This document shows, in pieces, positions 15,728 through 24,638 of a stretch of 64,000 nt of DNA (within the stretch, counting starts at the first letter, position 1; each line of letters starts with the position of its first letter). The notes below the pieces were generated by a model, which was not told where the DNA came from, did not search any database, and saw nothing but the letters and a program-made list of their open reading frames with translations. A program made the translations under genes and the position numbers. Location: positions 58,512 to 122,511 of the forward strand of contig JAKLIY010000008.1 in NCBI GenBank assembly GCA_022709365.1, in the 5' to 3' direction. The stretch comes from Pseudomonadota bacterium (GTDB lineage Bacteria; Pseudomonadota; Gammaproteobacteria; Competibacterales; Competibacteraceae).

Positions 15728-16552
15728 CTACAGTTCCAACTCCCCTTCCTCGATCTCCAAGCGGAGGCCGCTGCCCATCCCGCTGGACGGCTTTAGCGAC
15801 TCGACCGGATAGCTGGGCCAATCCTGGCTCGTCCAGCAGTCGTCGAACCGGGCGAGGTTCGTTTCCCATAAATCCCGGCCTTCGGCCAACACGCCTTCGG
15901 AGGTGGGATACACCGCTACAGCATACGGAGGTTTAGGTTCCACGACGACAAAGGTATGCGGGATGTCGGTTTCGGGTGTTCCGGTGGCCCGGCCGACCAG
16001 CATCCGGTAATAGGCTGCCGACAGGTGGTAGCCGTGCCGATAGACCGCGCGCAAAAAGCCCTCCCGGCTCGCGTCGCTGGCGGTTTTCAACTCCACGATG
16101 GCCGGCTGCGGGTTCAGCCAGTCCAGCCGCCCCTTGAGCGGCAGCCGGTGCGGTTCGCGCGCTACGGTGAGGACTTTTTCCGGTTCGCCGGCTTTGAACA
16201 GCGTCCCGGCCACCGGATGCCGCTGGATCGCCTTGACGATCTCCAGGGCCGCCCGGTACTCCTTGGGGGTGATGGCCTGCTGGCCCGACTCCCGCAAGAC
16301 CGCGTGTTCGGCCTTGCCCGCGTTCGTGCGGCGGTTGATCGCGTCCGCCAAAAAGAACGCGGCGCTGAAGGTTTCCGGCGCCAGCACCAGCGCGTGAACC
16401 AGGGTTCCGAACCGCATCGCGGCGGTGGGTTCCTCGTCGGGGCGGTCGGGGTCCAGGTACTTCGCCCAGCAATGCAGCGGGGTGCGGGCGATTTCGATCA
16501 AGGCGTGACTCGACACGCCGGGCATTTGGAAGTAGGAACGATTCGAGAGCAT
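15728..16552 (-). CDS. DUF3799 (PF12684)-type PD-(D/E)XK exonuclease, phage recombination type
   Basis: A 274-residue protein starting MLSNRSYFQMPGVSSHALIE behind CGGAGAAAAACC. The motifs follow a RecB-like nuclease: MRFGTLVHALVL (H near residue 51), KGRLDWL with the metal-binding Asp (near 140) and IVELKTA with the ExK pair (near 150). Such enzymes (related to exonuclease VIII of phages) resect double-stranded DNA and usually work with a single-strand annealing protein. It is the last gene of a leftward cluster behind a coiled-coil gene, 44 bases away. Confidence 0.85.
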   Translation of the reverse strand: MLSNRSYFQMPGVSSHALIEIARTPLHCWAKYLDPDRPDEEPTAAMRFGTLVHALVLAPETFSAAFFLADAINRRTNAGKAEHAVLRESGQQAITPKEYRAALEIVKAIQRHPVAGTLFKAGEPEKVLTVAREPHRLPLKGRLDWLNPQPAIVELKTASDASREGFLRAVYRHGYHLSAAYYRMLVGRATGTPETDIPHTFVVVEPKPPYAVAVYPTSEGVLAEGRDLWETNLARFDDCWTSQDWPSYPVESLKPSSGMGSGLRLEIEEGELEL

Positions 16553-16596
16553 GGTTTTTCTCCGGGCGGTTCGCGCCCTCCCGGGCGCGGTGATGT

Positions 16597-17565
16597 TTAG
16601 GCCGCTTTGCGGGCCTGTTCGCCGTCGGCAAAGCCCAAGCGATAGGCGCGGTCGAGGGCGTCGGGTCCGGTGAGGGTTCCCGCCGCGAGAGCGTCCTTGA
16701 TCTCGGCCAGTGGATCGATCCGGGCGGGCTTTTTCGTCCGGGCGGTTTTCGTCGTCCGCTCGGCCGGTAACCGGGCGTCTTCCCCGGCGCGTTCCCGCGC
16801 CTCGGCGTCCTGTTGGCGCGCCTGCTCAGCGGCGCGCAACCGGGCCAGTTCCTCCCGTTCCACTTGCCGTTGAGCGTCATCGGCAGCCCGTTTCCGGTCG
16901 AGTTCCGCCTGTTGCCGGGCCAGTTCTTCCCGCTGGGTCTGCAACCGGGCGTTTTCCTCTGACTGTTGCTTTTCCCGCGCTTCCCGTTCCGCCCGCAGCG
17001 TTTCCAGCGCCCGCCGGGTCTCGGTGATCGCCTTCATCGCGTCCGGCCAACGCTCGGCAAACTCATCGGGGTCGGGTTCAAATGCCTGCGCCTGTGCCAA
17101 CGCCTCGCGAATGGCAGCAGCATCTTGATTCGCCACGGCGATGACCCGCTCGCGAATCCCATGGACCCGGGCGGCAAGCGCCGCGACGCGGGCCGCTTCG
17201 GCGCGAGCCTGGGCCGCTTTTTCCTCAACCTTGCGCTGTTCCTCGGCCTTGATCGCCGCGTCGATGGGTTCCTCGATGGCCAGTAGTGCGGCGTTGATCC
17301 GCTTGGCCTCGGCGTCAATCTGCTGGCCGCGAAGCAAGACCGGAGCCTTAATCTCGGCGCGGGTCTTCTCCAGCGTCGCCCGGTAGCCGCGAATCTCGAC
17401 GCGGGCGGCCTTGGCGGCGGTCATACCCGGGTTCGTGGTCACGTCAAACGGGTCGGCGTATTTCTTCCGCAACAGCGCCAGCGCGGCGGTGGTGGTGCGG
17501 TACTCGGCGATTTCAAGCGATTCGGTCATCGGCTCAGTCTGATAATGGGTCGTCTGCTCGGTCAT
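16597..17565 (-). CDS. Long coiled-coil protein of the recombination module
   Basis: A 322-residue protein from ATG 17,565 (GGAGCC upstream); a longer frame to 17,775 overlaps the upstream gene and is not supported. Residues about 20-290 are almost all charged helix with many Ala, Glu, Arg and Gln, giving two coiled-coil blocks separated near residue 150 (PDPDEFAERWPDAM). The C-terminus (DPLAEIKDALAAGTLTGPDALDRAYRLGFADG) is more globular. Phage exonuclease/annealing modules often carry a coiled-coil partner in this position, for example DUF1351-type proteins. Function unproven. Confidence 0.7.
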   Translation of the reverse strand: MTEQTTHYQTEPMTESLEIAEYRTTTAALALLRKKYADPFDVTTNPGMTAAKAARVEIRGYRATLEKTRAEIKAPVLLRGQQIDAEAKRINAALLAIEEPIDAAIKAEEQRKVEEKAAQARAEAARVAALAARVHGIRERVIAVANQDAAAIREALAQAQAFEPDPDEFAERWPDAMKAITETRRALETLRAEREAREKQQSEENARLQTQREELARQQAELDRKRAADDAQRQVEREELARLRAAEQARQQDAEARERAGEDARLPAERTTKTARTKKPARIDPLAEIKDALAAGTLTGPDALDRAYRLGFADGEQARKAA

Positions 17566-17617
17566 GGTCTTGGCTCCGATTGCGCGCCGTCCCTGGCGCT
17601 GGAAGGGGGTCGGGGAC

Positions 17618-18202
17618 TTATTTTTTCTTGCCGGTGCGTTCGGTTCCGGCGTTGCCGTTCGCATCGTGGGCGGTGCCATTGCCGTTCTCGGTCGGGCCGG
17701 ATAAGAGCCGGAACATCGCCGGGTTGTAGTGTTGCTGCCGGAAGTCGGCAATGGCGGCGGCGTATTTGCCCTCACTCACCACCTCAAACTCGACCGCGTA
17801 ATAGGTTTCCCCATGCTTCCTGCTGGATCGCATGGCCATTTGGGCGCGAATCGTCTTGCTCAACAGGGTTTCGCCCTTCAGCCGGTATCGCCGCCGAAGC
17901 TCCTCGAAATTGTCGAGGGATTCCCCTTTGAACAGGATCGACGACAGCACCCGATCCGAATCGACGAACAGGAGGGCTAACCATTTCTGGAGCGGATACG
18001 CGAAATACTCGCCCTCGCTGATTTGAGCGCCGACGATCTCCATGTCCATTCTGTTACCGTACACAATGGCCGCGCCGATTTTGAATTGGCCTGACTTGCA
18101 ATCGCTTCGCCATTGGCGGATGGAGTCCGCCATAATTTGCCCTTCCGGCAAGCCGGTTTCGTCCAGGGCGATTTCGATGGGGAGGTTGACGGGAGCATTC
18201 AT
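17618..18202 (-). CDS. Unknown protein between coiled-coil gene and small ORFs; candidate DNA-binding or annealing partner
   Basis: A 194-residue protein from ATG 18,202 behind AGGAAACCGCA; a TTG at 18,268 would lengthen it but has no site and overlaps the previous gene. The body is mixed alpha/beta (GQFKIGAAIVYGNRMDMEIVG segment, QKWLALLFVDSDRVLSSILF, HGETYYAVEFEVVSEGKYAA), followed by a short Asn/Gly/Thr-rich tail and KKK at the end, a pattern seen in single-strand-binding proteins. I do not recognise a family. Its place beside an exonuclease suggests a role in recombination. Confidence 0.65.
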   Translation of the reverse strand: MNAPVNLPIEIALDETGLPEGQIMADSIRQWRSDCKSGQFKIGAAIVYGNRMDMEIVGAQISEGEYFAYPLQKWLALLFVDSDRVLSSILFKGESLDNFEELRRRYRLKGETLLSKTIRAQMAMRSSRKHGETYYAVEFEVVSEGKYAAAIADFRQQHYNPAMFRLLSGPTENGNGTAHDANGNAGTERTGKKK

Positions 18203-18254
18203 TGCGGTTTCCTCGATCACGTTGATAGGCGGTTGGGTCGGTTCAAGCTCAAGC

Positions 18255-18407
18255 TCAGCGGTTGACAATCTCGGCGCGGCGGCGCTGGACGTTCCAGCGC
18301 AACCGTTGCCCGCGCGAGGCCAACTCCTTACCCAGCGTCGAAAGTGTCCGTTTCAATTTGCCGAACCGCCTGCGGCCGTTCTGGCGGTCGGTCTTTTCTG
18401 CTATCAT
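18255..18407 (-). CDS. 50-residue very basic small protein
   Basis: Starts at ATG 18,407 with GAGGTGACACG upstream. The peptide (MIAEKTDRQNGRRRFGKLKR onward) has about 16 Arg/Lys in 50 residues, so it probably binds nucleic acid. It ends 52 bases before the next gene in the same direction. Small size leaves the coding status open. Confidence 0.45.
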   Translation of the reverse strand: MIAEKTDRQNGRRRFGKLKRTLSTLGKELASRGQRLRWNVQRRRAEIVNR

Positions 18408-18445
18408 CGTGTCACCTCGTTTCGTGAAGTTCGGGGTTGAATCGG

Positions 18446-18481
18446 GCCGTTTCGTTGTGAGTTGCAACGAAACGGCTTTTT
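18446..18481 (+). terminator. Strong intrinsic terminator facing against the local genes
   Basis: A perfect 12-bp stem (GCCGTTTCGTTG / CAACGAAACGGC, 18,446-18,457 and 18,465-18,476) with a 7-base loop is followed by TTTTT on the plus strand. All neighbouring genes are on the minus strand, where the hairpin has no T-run after it. It therefore stops rightward transcription. Confidence 0.75.
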
Positions 18482-18665
18482 ATGACTCGCTCGCCTCCAG
18501 GGGCCTAACGATAGGCTTCTGGTAGTGGCTCGCCTGTTCGCCGCAACCGATTAAAAATCGGACGGCTTTCCTGATCGCCTCCTTTTCGCAGAGCGCGGTT
18601 TCCTCCATCTCCCAACTGCAACATCCTTTTTTCTTCGGAAGAAACTCCACTTTGTAGAATTTCAT
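18480..18665 (-). CDS. Small hypothetical protein (61 residues)
   Basis: Starts at ATG 18,665 behind AGGGAGGCGGC; the ATG overlaps the stop of the upstream gene (ATGA). The sequence MKFYKVEFLPKKKGCCSWEM, with an ETALCEKEAIRKAVRFLIG helix and a paired cysteine, looks like a small folded phage-type protein. It belongs to the leftward module; function unknown. Confidence 0.55.
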   Translation of the reverse strand: MKFYKVEFLPKKKGCCSWEMEETALCEKEAIRKAVRFLIGCGEQASHYQKPIVRPLEASES

Positions 18666-18847
18666 GCCGCCTCCCTTTCCCACTCATGAGCTTCTGCCTT
18701 CCGGCACGTGGCTTTTGCCATCATTTCATCCGCCCATGCAGAAAATGGCGCCTCATCCAGCAGGGGCTTAATATCTAAGCGGATGAGATTGACCATCGGC
18801 TTGAATGCGCCAGCCGCGTTGTAAAATTCTTTTACGCTTCGGCACAT
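18662..18847 (-). CDS. Small hypothetical protein (61 residues), first gene of a leftward cluster
   Basis: Runs from ATG 18,847 to an ATGA overlap with the next gene. The sequence is mostly helical (SVKEFYNAAGAFKPMVNLIR and ADEMMAKATCRKAEAHEWER). The ribosome site is weak. The operator-like palindrome at 18,962-19,001 lies about 115 bases upstream, so this may be the first translated gene of the exonuclease cluster. Confidence 0.45.
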   Translation of the reverse strand: MCRSVKEFYNAAGAFKPMVNLIRLDIKPLLDEAPFSAWADEMMAKATCRKAEAHEWEREAA

Positions 18848-18961
18848 TGCAACGCTGCAGATTCATGGACTTTCATCCCCTTCAAATAGAACGAGAGCGG
18901 CGTATTCCTCGCCGCAAAGCTCTATTTTTGTGTGGTGCTTATTCACGTCTTGGTTCTCCCG

Positions 18962-19001
18962 CTGGTTATAAAATATGAGATGAAATAACTTCTATAACCA
19001 G
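18962..19001 (-). promoter_or_regulatory. Operator-like inverted repeat upstream of the small-gene cluster
   Basis: CTGGTTATA at 18,962-18,970 is mirrored by TATAACCAG at 18,993-19,001, a 9-bp perfect inverted repeat with a 22-base AT-rich spacer. On the minus strand TTGACA occurs at about 19,021-19,026, so a promoter may overlap it, but spacing to a clear -10 is poor. Confidence 0.4.
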
Positions 19002-19533
19002 TTTCCAACACAAACCTCTATTGTCAAGTCGCGCGCAAATCGAACCCTTCCCATTACGGGCGCGAATAAAAGTGTGGATAAAAGTATGGAGAGAGGCAGG
19101 GATGATGAATAAGAATGATCCAGCCTATTCAGGGACGAACGCCAAACTGCTTTTCAGCATCGGGCATTAGAACCGGAGGAGCCTCTGGTAAAGAAAACCG
19201 AATGAAAACCCACGTTCCCCCGCTGGCGAATCGTCTTTTTTAAGGCATTCTCAACGGCTCAAGGGAGGGAGGCCGTAGGTGGACAGAGCGGACGGTTCAG
19301 GGATGAACCCTCGGAGTAATTAAGGAAGCGATTGCAGAAAAAAGGCCGGTTGTGAGTGAAGTGGCCTGAGTGCGGTTGCAGCGTCAGGGATGAATCGCGG
19401 CGGTCTGGGAGGGTGAAAAAGAAGGGTTGAATTGAAATCGGGCGTTTCGCGTTGCAGCGCCACCCGACGGCACGAAATCCAAGCCGATGGTGGTTTTTAG
19501 GGGTGGAGTGCTGAAGATTCAAACGGAACGGTC
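19002..19533. other. Non-coding stretch between helicase gene and small-gene cluster
   Basis: I see no convincing gene here. Frames on both strands are short, have biased composition and lack ribosome sites. A 22-codon plus-strand frame at about 19,101 (MMNKNDPAYSGTN) has an AGGCAGGG-like site but no other support. No clear repeat or terminator was found. Confidence 0.5.
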
Positions 19534-20976
19534 TCAATCGGGTTCCCGGTACAACCGTTCCGGCAATTCGCCCGTGACATAAACATCGCCGCGTGATCGG
19601 GTTAAAGCGACATAGAGCAGTCGCAGCAACACATCGCGCCGCGTTGAACGGCCAATGTCGGTTAAATCCACGAACACCTTTTCGTAAGTGCTGCCCTGGG
19701 AACGATGTACCGTTGACGCATGAACCGGGCGTAAGTCGGAGAATGACTCATCTTTGAACTCGAAGAAAGTAACCCATGCTGCCCGACGCCGTTTATCTGA
19801 CAACGGTGGATACATGCTTAGAGTGTTACCGTTGCGATGATCGTTGAACTCCGATTGCAACTGATTCGCCACCTTCGCCAGTTTCGATAATTCCTGCTTG
19901 TAGACTTCTTTCCCATCCGGCGTAACAACCCAAACATCGAGCTGCTTTCCTTTTGAGTTTGCAATTCTGGCTTTTAGCGCAGGAATGGAATGGCGAATGT
20001 CGGGAACGGCGTTAAGGACAGCCACACTATCGCCGATGCTAATGCCTAATTCGAGAATGGGCGAACAAGCCACCACAGTCTCACCCGGTAGTAGCGCCTG
20101 TTGTTCAGCCGGTTGGCCTAGCAGCGAGCGGCGAATCAGCCGGTTGTAGTGGTCGGTTTTGCCATTGGTCCAGCCCAACACGCGGCAATCATCGGAATCG
20201 GCGTGGTACTCCGGGCGGTGCATCGCCGCGAGCATCGCTGCCTCAAACTCTGCCGCGCCAAGGTGGATCAAACTCCCGTCTGTAGAATGCTTCGTCTCAA
20301 ACACAGGAACCGGTCCCCCCTGCATGGCATCCCTGATCTTCTGAGTCATTGCCAGAATCGGGTGATCGGCCTTCTGTCTGACGATCTGAGTCAATCGGGC
20401 GGTCACTCCATGACCGGAAAACGCCGGAGAGTCCGGCTCAAAGATCGGCGGTAATTGCGTCGGATCGCCCACGAACAGCACTTGAGCGCGGGCGGACTGA
20501 GCGGCTTGCAGAATGTGGCCCAGCAAGAGCGAGTCCACCATCGAACATTCGTCCACCACGATCAGCGCGCCGTCTTCAATCGCGGGTTGCCGCACTCGTT
20601 TCAGGATGTAGCGGCCTCGATCCGCGTCCACCTCCGGGCGCAATCCCAGAATCTTGTGGATCGTCGCCGTTTCGACCTGGCCGCCCATCTCAGCGGCCAT
20701 TGCCCGGAGAACCGCAGCGGCTTTGTTGGTGGGCGCGGTCAGCAGAACCGGGCGATAGGTCGCGTAAGCCTGGAGCAAGCGCACCACGCTGAAACTTTTG
20801 CCGGTGCCCGCATAACCCAACAGTCGGCACACCGGATCGCCGCGATCAAGGGCGCTAGATAACTCCGAAACGGCGCGAGCTTGATCAGAATTCAAGGGTG
20901 TTGGGGCGGGCGACGCCGGCGGCGCACTCGCGCATGGGCGCTTGCGGGAGCGCCGGGATGCTTTAGGTGAGGTCAT
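19534..20976 (-). CDS. RecD/Dda-like SF1B DNA helicase
   Basis: A 480-residue helicase that should move 5' to 3' on single-stranded DNA using ATP. After a Pro/Ala-rich start it shows Walker A GYAGTGKS (about residues 54-61), motif Ia LTAPTNKAA, Walker B VVDECSMV (about 140), motif III GDPTQLPP, and in the C-terminal UvrD_C_2-like part HASTVHRSQGSTY and YVALTRSRGDVYV. The start overlaps the stop of the upstream 72-residue gene (ATGA). Phage Dda and plasmid RecD-like helicases are similar in size. With the exonuclease and ParB-like genes it forms a DNA-processing module. Confidence 0.85.
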   Translation of the reverse strand: MTSPKASRRSRKRPCASAPPASPAPTPLNSDQARAVSELSSALDRGDPVCRLLGYAGTGKSFSVVRLLQAYATYRPVLLTAPTNKAAAVLRAMAAEMGGQVETATIHKILGLRPEVDADRGRYILKRVRQPAIEDGALIVVDECSMVDSLLLGHILQAAQSARAQVLFVGDPTQLPPIFEPDSPAFSGHGVTARLTQIVRQKADHPILAMTQKIRDAMQGGPVPVFETKHSTDGSLIHLGAAEFEAAMLAAMHRPEYHADSDDCRVLGWTNGKTDHYNRLIRRSLLGQPAEQQALLPGETVVACSPILELGISIGDSVAVLNAVPDIRHSIPALKARIANSKGKQLDVWVVTPDGKEVYKQELSKLAKVANQLQSEFNDHRNGNTLSMYPPLSDKRRRAAWVTFFEFKDESFSDLRPVHASTVHRSQGSTYEKVFVDLTDIGRSTRRDVLLRLLYVALTRSRGDVYVTGELPERLYREPD

Positions 20977-21191
20977 GTTGAGCTCATTTTTTTCAGACGG
21001 CCCCGATATTCATCGCGGACTTTTCGCCCATCGCCGGTCAATCCTTCACAGGGATCGGATTGTTCGTTATTGAAGGCGAATGGGTGCGTCATGCCGGGCT
21101 TCGGCCCATCCTGCCGGATCGCCACATCCCCATAGGTGATGTCGTCGCCCTGTTGCAACACCCAATGACCGGGAGAGTCGGGAAGTTCCAT
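20973..21191 (-). CDS. Small hypothetical protein translationally coupled to the helicase
   Basis: A 72-residue protein from ATG 21,191 to an ATGA overlap with the helicase start. The sequence begins MELPDSPGHWVLQQGDDITY and is rich in Gly, Asp and Arg without cysteines or membrane segments. It lies 89 bases downstream of the ParB-like gene. The overlap supports it as a real gene; I do not recognise a family. Confidence 0.55.
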   Translation of the reverse strand: MELPDSPGHWVLQQGDDITYGDVAIRQDGPKPGMTHPFAFNNEQSDPCEGLTGDGRKVRDEYRGRLKKMSST

Positions 21192-21280
21192 TGTTCAGCC
21201 TCGTGGTGGTGGCGTCGTCTCCAGCGCGGAGACCGGCGTTCTTTTCGTATCGGGCGGGCGGCGAACCGCCCGCCGCTCCA

Positions 21281-23095
21281 TCAAGCAGCCTCGTCCCATT
21301 CGACACCGGCTTCGTCGGCGTCCTCGGCCCATCCATCGGTTTCTTCATCCTCGAACACAGCGTCGTCCTCGGCTTCGGGATTCGCGCCGCTCCCGCGCCG
21401 CGCCAGCTGATCGTAAGCGGCGCGGGCCTCCGACACGGGGCGGGCGGTGTAGCCTTGGGTGGGAAACTCGAAATAACGCGGCAACCAATCGGCTGTCGGC
21501 GGGCATCCTTCGCCTTTTAAGCGACGGCGAATCAGCCCGCGCAACTCTTTCCCGGTTGCTTTACTGGACGGGGCCGCGCCCAACTCCGCCGCCATGCGAG
21601 TCAGCGCCTCCTTGTCGGTGAGCAGGTCCAAAAACGTCTCGTCCGGTTTCCAGAACCGGCGCATGTCGATCTGGAGCAGTTCGCCCAGCCGCTCGGCCAA
21701 ACCGCTGCCCGCCACCAGCGTCTCGGCGACCGCCACCGCCAGCACCTTCAATACCTGCTCGTCGGATAACTCCAACAAGCGCCTGAACGCCTCGGCGGTC
21801 TGGCCCTCGCCGTAGCCCCGCCCGACTAAGCTCTGGTCGCTGGAGTCGCCCAACCAGCGTTGGACGGTCGCCCACTCCTCCCCGAACCGATCCAGCGCCG
21901 CGCCCTTCGCCGTGCTGACCTCGATGGCGGGATTGTGGGGCGAGGTGCGGTCGGCGCGAACCGACCAGTTCGTCGCGCTGCCGATCAGACACGCCACGGT
22001 CAACCGCAGCGCGATAGCCGGGTTTTGTGTGAGTTGGTAGCGCACCGCCGCTGCTTTATGCAATGCAAGATAGTTTTGCAGGGCTTGGGGGACTTCGCTT
22101 CGAGTCGCCTTGGGCGCGTCGTTCGCCGCCTCCCCCTCCAATCCCGCCGCTTGCCGGGCCTGACGGCGAGCCTCCTTCAGCGGCAAAAAGCCTTCGTGAC
22201 ACACCACTTCGCCGGTGCGGTGCGGCAAAATCAATACCCAACCGCCCTCACTCTTCCCCGTCCGCTGGTACTCCCAACTGCGGAAATACTCGCCGGTTTC
22301 CACCACCTCCACCTGCACCCAACCGTCCGCCAACAGCCGATCTCGCCATGCAGCGATCGCTTGGTTTTGCAGCGTCCAGAACTGAGCGGCGTCATCAAAG
22401 AAGGTTTCTTCGCCAAACAAGTCTGTCACCACGCGACCGGGATACTCCGCCAGTGGGAATAACGCCACCTCGGTGGAAATTGCCTCCCCGCCGCACAGCC
22501 ACGCCTTCAATGGGCTGCCTTGCGGCGCATACTGCTCCTTGTCCCGATACAGCTTCATCCATTCGCGTTGCTGCTTGGGCGTCGCCAGCGCCAGCAATTG
22601 GGCGTCGGCGATGTCGAGATCGCCTTTGCGCGCTTCACGCTTGATGGCCTCGGTCAAATTCGCCAAGGCCAGCCGTTGTTTCACCAGCCGCTCGGTCACC
22701 CCGAAGCGGGCGGCGATAGTGGCGACGCCTTGGCCCCGCTTCACCAGTTGGGCGAACGCCTCGTGCTGGTCGAACGGTTCCATCGGCAGGCGTTCCAAGT
22801 TCTCGGCCAGTGAGGCTTCCAGCGCCGTCACATCGTCTCCGGCGTCCAGCACCAGGCAGGGCAGCGGTTCAACGGGCTGTTCTTGCGCCAAGCGCTGACA
22901 GGCCAGAAAGCGCCGTTGTCCGGCCACGATTTCAAAGCTCTCGCTGTCGGCTACGGGCCGCACCAAGAGCGGTTGCAACAGCCCTTGCGCCTTGAGACTG
23001 GCGGCCAGCGAATCCAAACCGTCGGTCGCGCCGTGGGTTCTGACGTTCATCCGAGAAACCGTCAGTTTTTCTAGCGGAATGTGATTAAATTCCAT
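21281..23095 (-). CDS. parB: Large ParB/RepB/Spo0J-like protein with extra C-terminal domain
   Basis: The start is ATG 23,095 behind GGAGAACCGCG, giving 604 residues. Residues 1-110 are a ParB N-terminal domain (GLLQPLLVRPV, IVAGQRRFLACQRL with the CTP-binding GxRR motif, ASLAENLERLPM with the ENxxR-like box). Residues about 110-190 hold the helix-turn-helix (IAARFGVTERLVKQRLALA). The remaining about 400 residues are typical of large plasmid ParB-like proteins and end in an acidic tail. No ParA gene is adjacent; the nearest ParA-like gene is at 6,519. It may act in partition or regulation of the element. Confidence 0.8.
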   Translation of the reverse strand: MEFNHIPLEKLTVSRMNVRTHGATDGLDSLAASLKAQGLLQPLLVRPVADSESFEIVAGQRRFLACQRLAQEQPVEPLPCLVLDAGDDVTALEASLAENLERLPMEPFDQHEAFAQLVKRGQGVATIAARFGVTERLVKQRLALANLTEAIKREARKGDLDIADAQLLALATPKQQREWMKLYRDKEQYAPQGSPLKAWLCGGEAISTEVALFPLAEYPGRVVTDLFGEETFFDDAAQFWTLQNQAIAAWRDRLLADGWVQVEVVETGEYFRSWEYQRTGKSEGGWVLILPHRTGEVVCHEGFLPLKEARRQARQAAGLEGEAANDAPKATRSEVPQALQNYLALHKAAAVRYQLTQNPAIALRLTVACLIGSATNWSVRADRTSPHNPAIEVSTAKGAALDRFGEEWATVQRWLGDSSDQSLVGRGYGEGQTAEAFRRLLELSDEQVLKVLAVAVAETLVAGSGLAERLGELLQIDMRRFWKPDETFLDLLTDKEALTRMAAELGAAPSSKATGKELRGLIRRRLKGEGCPPTADWLPRYFEFPTQGYTARPVSEARAAYDQLARRGSGANPEAEDDAVFEDEETDGWAEDADEAGVEWDEAA

Positions 23096-23157
23096 CGCGG
23101 TTCTCCGTTGAGAAGTGAAGGACACTGGATTTGCAACACCCTGTTTAACTTAAATAA

Positions 23158-23185
23158 AGCATATCAAACCGCAGGGTTCTGTCAA
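23158..23185 (-). promoter_or_regulatory. Sigma-70-type promoter of the parB operon
   Basis: On the minus strand TTGACA (23,185-23,180) is followed after 16 bases by TATGCT (23,163-23,158), about 60 bases before the parB start. The surrounding 23,126-23,270 region is AT-rich and holds no gene. Confidence 0.6.
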
Positions 23186-23394
23186 TTAAAAAACAGGAGG
23201 AAACAGCTTATTATTCCCGCTATCATTTATAAAACAGGATGGATTTTTAAGAAAAAAGAGGTTCAATGATGAGGTCTCTTGATACGATCTTAATCCTCAG
23301 TTCCCAACAAAAAGACCCTACCCATTATTGAGAAAAAAGGGGCTTTACCGTGAGAAAAGAAGGCCGCCGTTAATCGGTGTGTGCGGGGCGATGA

Positions 23395-24213
23395 GCAGTA
23401 CCGGATGACCCAAAAAAGCGATGGCATGGGGTGGCCTGCAACAAAACCGGCCAGGGCATCGGCGACCACATCGCCCTGGTGCGCGACCTCGAACCCGGCA
23501 TCGGCTTTTTGGACGCCGTGTCGCGGCTCACTGACGAGCCGGTAGTGAAGCGGGAACCCCTCGTCGAAAAACCCCGGCGCACTCGTCCCGCCCGCCGGCC
23601 GCAAACCCGCGCCGACCGCCACGCCGGGCGGGTTTATCTGCATGGGCGCGGCATTTCGTCGGACACGCTGGATCACGCTGAACGGGCCGGTTTCCTGCGC
23701 TATACCGGGGGCGGTGTCTTGTTCGTCGGGCGAGAGGGGAGCGGCACGCTGCGGAACGTGACCCAGCGCCTGATCCAAGCCGGTCCCGATGAAAAACCGA
23801 AGCGCGATGGGGCGGGGAGCGACAAAGCGTATCCGCCCCTCCTGCTAGGCAACCCGCGCGGGGTCTGGATCGTGGGGGGGGGCGTGGACGCGCTGGCGGC
23901 GCGCGACCTAGCCGTGCGCCGCTGCAAGCCGCCGCCCACCGTGCGGGTCAGCGGCGGGGCCACGGTACGCTGTTTTCTGGACCACCCCACCGTGCAGACG
24001 CTCCTGCTGCACGCCGATTCGGTGGGGGTGGTGCGGGACAACGAAAGCACGGCGAAGCGGCAAGCCGAAACCGACGCGGCCCCCGATCTCCAGAGGGCTC
24101 GTATCGGGGAATTGCGCGGCACCTGCGGCGACGGGCGGCCGCCGGTCGGGGTGAAGGACGTGGCGGAACTCAACGGGCGGGAACAGCAGGCGGGCGGGGG
24201 ATCGAAATCGTGA
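23395..24213 (+). pseudogene. DUF3991/Toprim primase-like protein, N-terminally truncated
   Basis: The frame opens after a TGA at 23,394 and encodes about 270 residues. Its beginning (GIGDHIALVRDLEPGIGFLDAV) corresponds to the end of a CHC2 zinc-finger/primase region (compare GDAIALVxxLE), but the zinc ligands upstream are missing. Then follow a DUF3991-like part (YLHGRGISSDTL, GGVLFVGREGSGTLRNV, GSDKAYPPLLLG) and a Toprim-like part (VWIVGGGVDALAA, HADSVGVVRDN). Such proteins serve mobile-element DNA priming. It probably lost its start when the neighbouring DNA was rearranged; a GTG at 23,431 could still start a shorter product. Confidence 0.6.
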
Positions 24214-24286
24214 GGGCGCTCGCCGCGACCAAACCGATGGGCGCGATTGAAAAGCCCGCCCGCGGGCCTCGGCGAGATCGGACATC

Positions 24287-24638
24287 GAACGTCTCGATCT
24301 CGATCCGACCGGGACCGCCCCTGCGGCGGAAATCCGGCTCGCTCGCGAGGACGGTCGCTGGCTGCTGGCGCGCGTCGATGCGCTCGGCCGCTGCCCTGTG
24401 GAGGTGTTTCACCGGGAAATCGGCCTCGGCGTCCCCGGAAATGACTGGGGCCGGCACGCCCGGTTCCCGCTCGTCGATGACCTGTTTCTCGGCTGGACCC
24501 GACACGAGGGGTCCGCGCGCCCTGCTGCGGCACTCGACCCGATACCTCGCCGACAACGCGCTGCGGCCGGTCTCCCTGACCGAACTGCGCGCGGCTGGGG
24601 CCGGGGCGATGGCGGGTCCGCCAACAATAAACTATTGA
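24287..24638 (+). pseudogene. Frameshifted gene of unknown family
   Basis: One frame reads RLAREDGRWLLARVDALG, then EVFHREIGLGVPGNDWGRHA and VDDLFLGWTRHEG, and the sense continues in another frame from about 24,512 as PRALLRHSTRYLADNALRPV and SLTELRAAGAG. Both parts have protein-like composition, so a single base change probably broke one gene. It lies between the Toprim fragment and hicA. I do not recognise the family. Confidence 0.4.

Noticed and set aside
19259..19537. A 92-codon minus-strand frame upstream of the small-gene cluster.
   Set aside because: The composition is irregular (many His, Pro, Phe, Asn), there is no ribosome site and it shows no domain.
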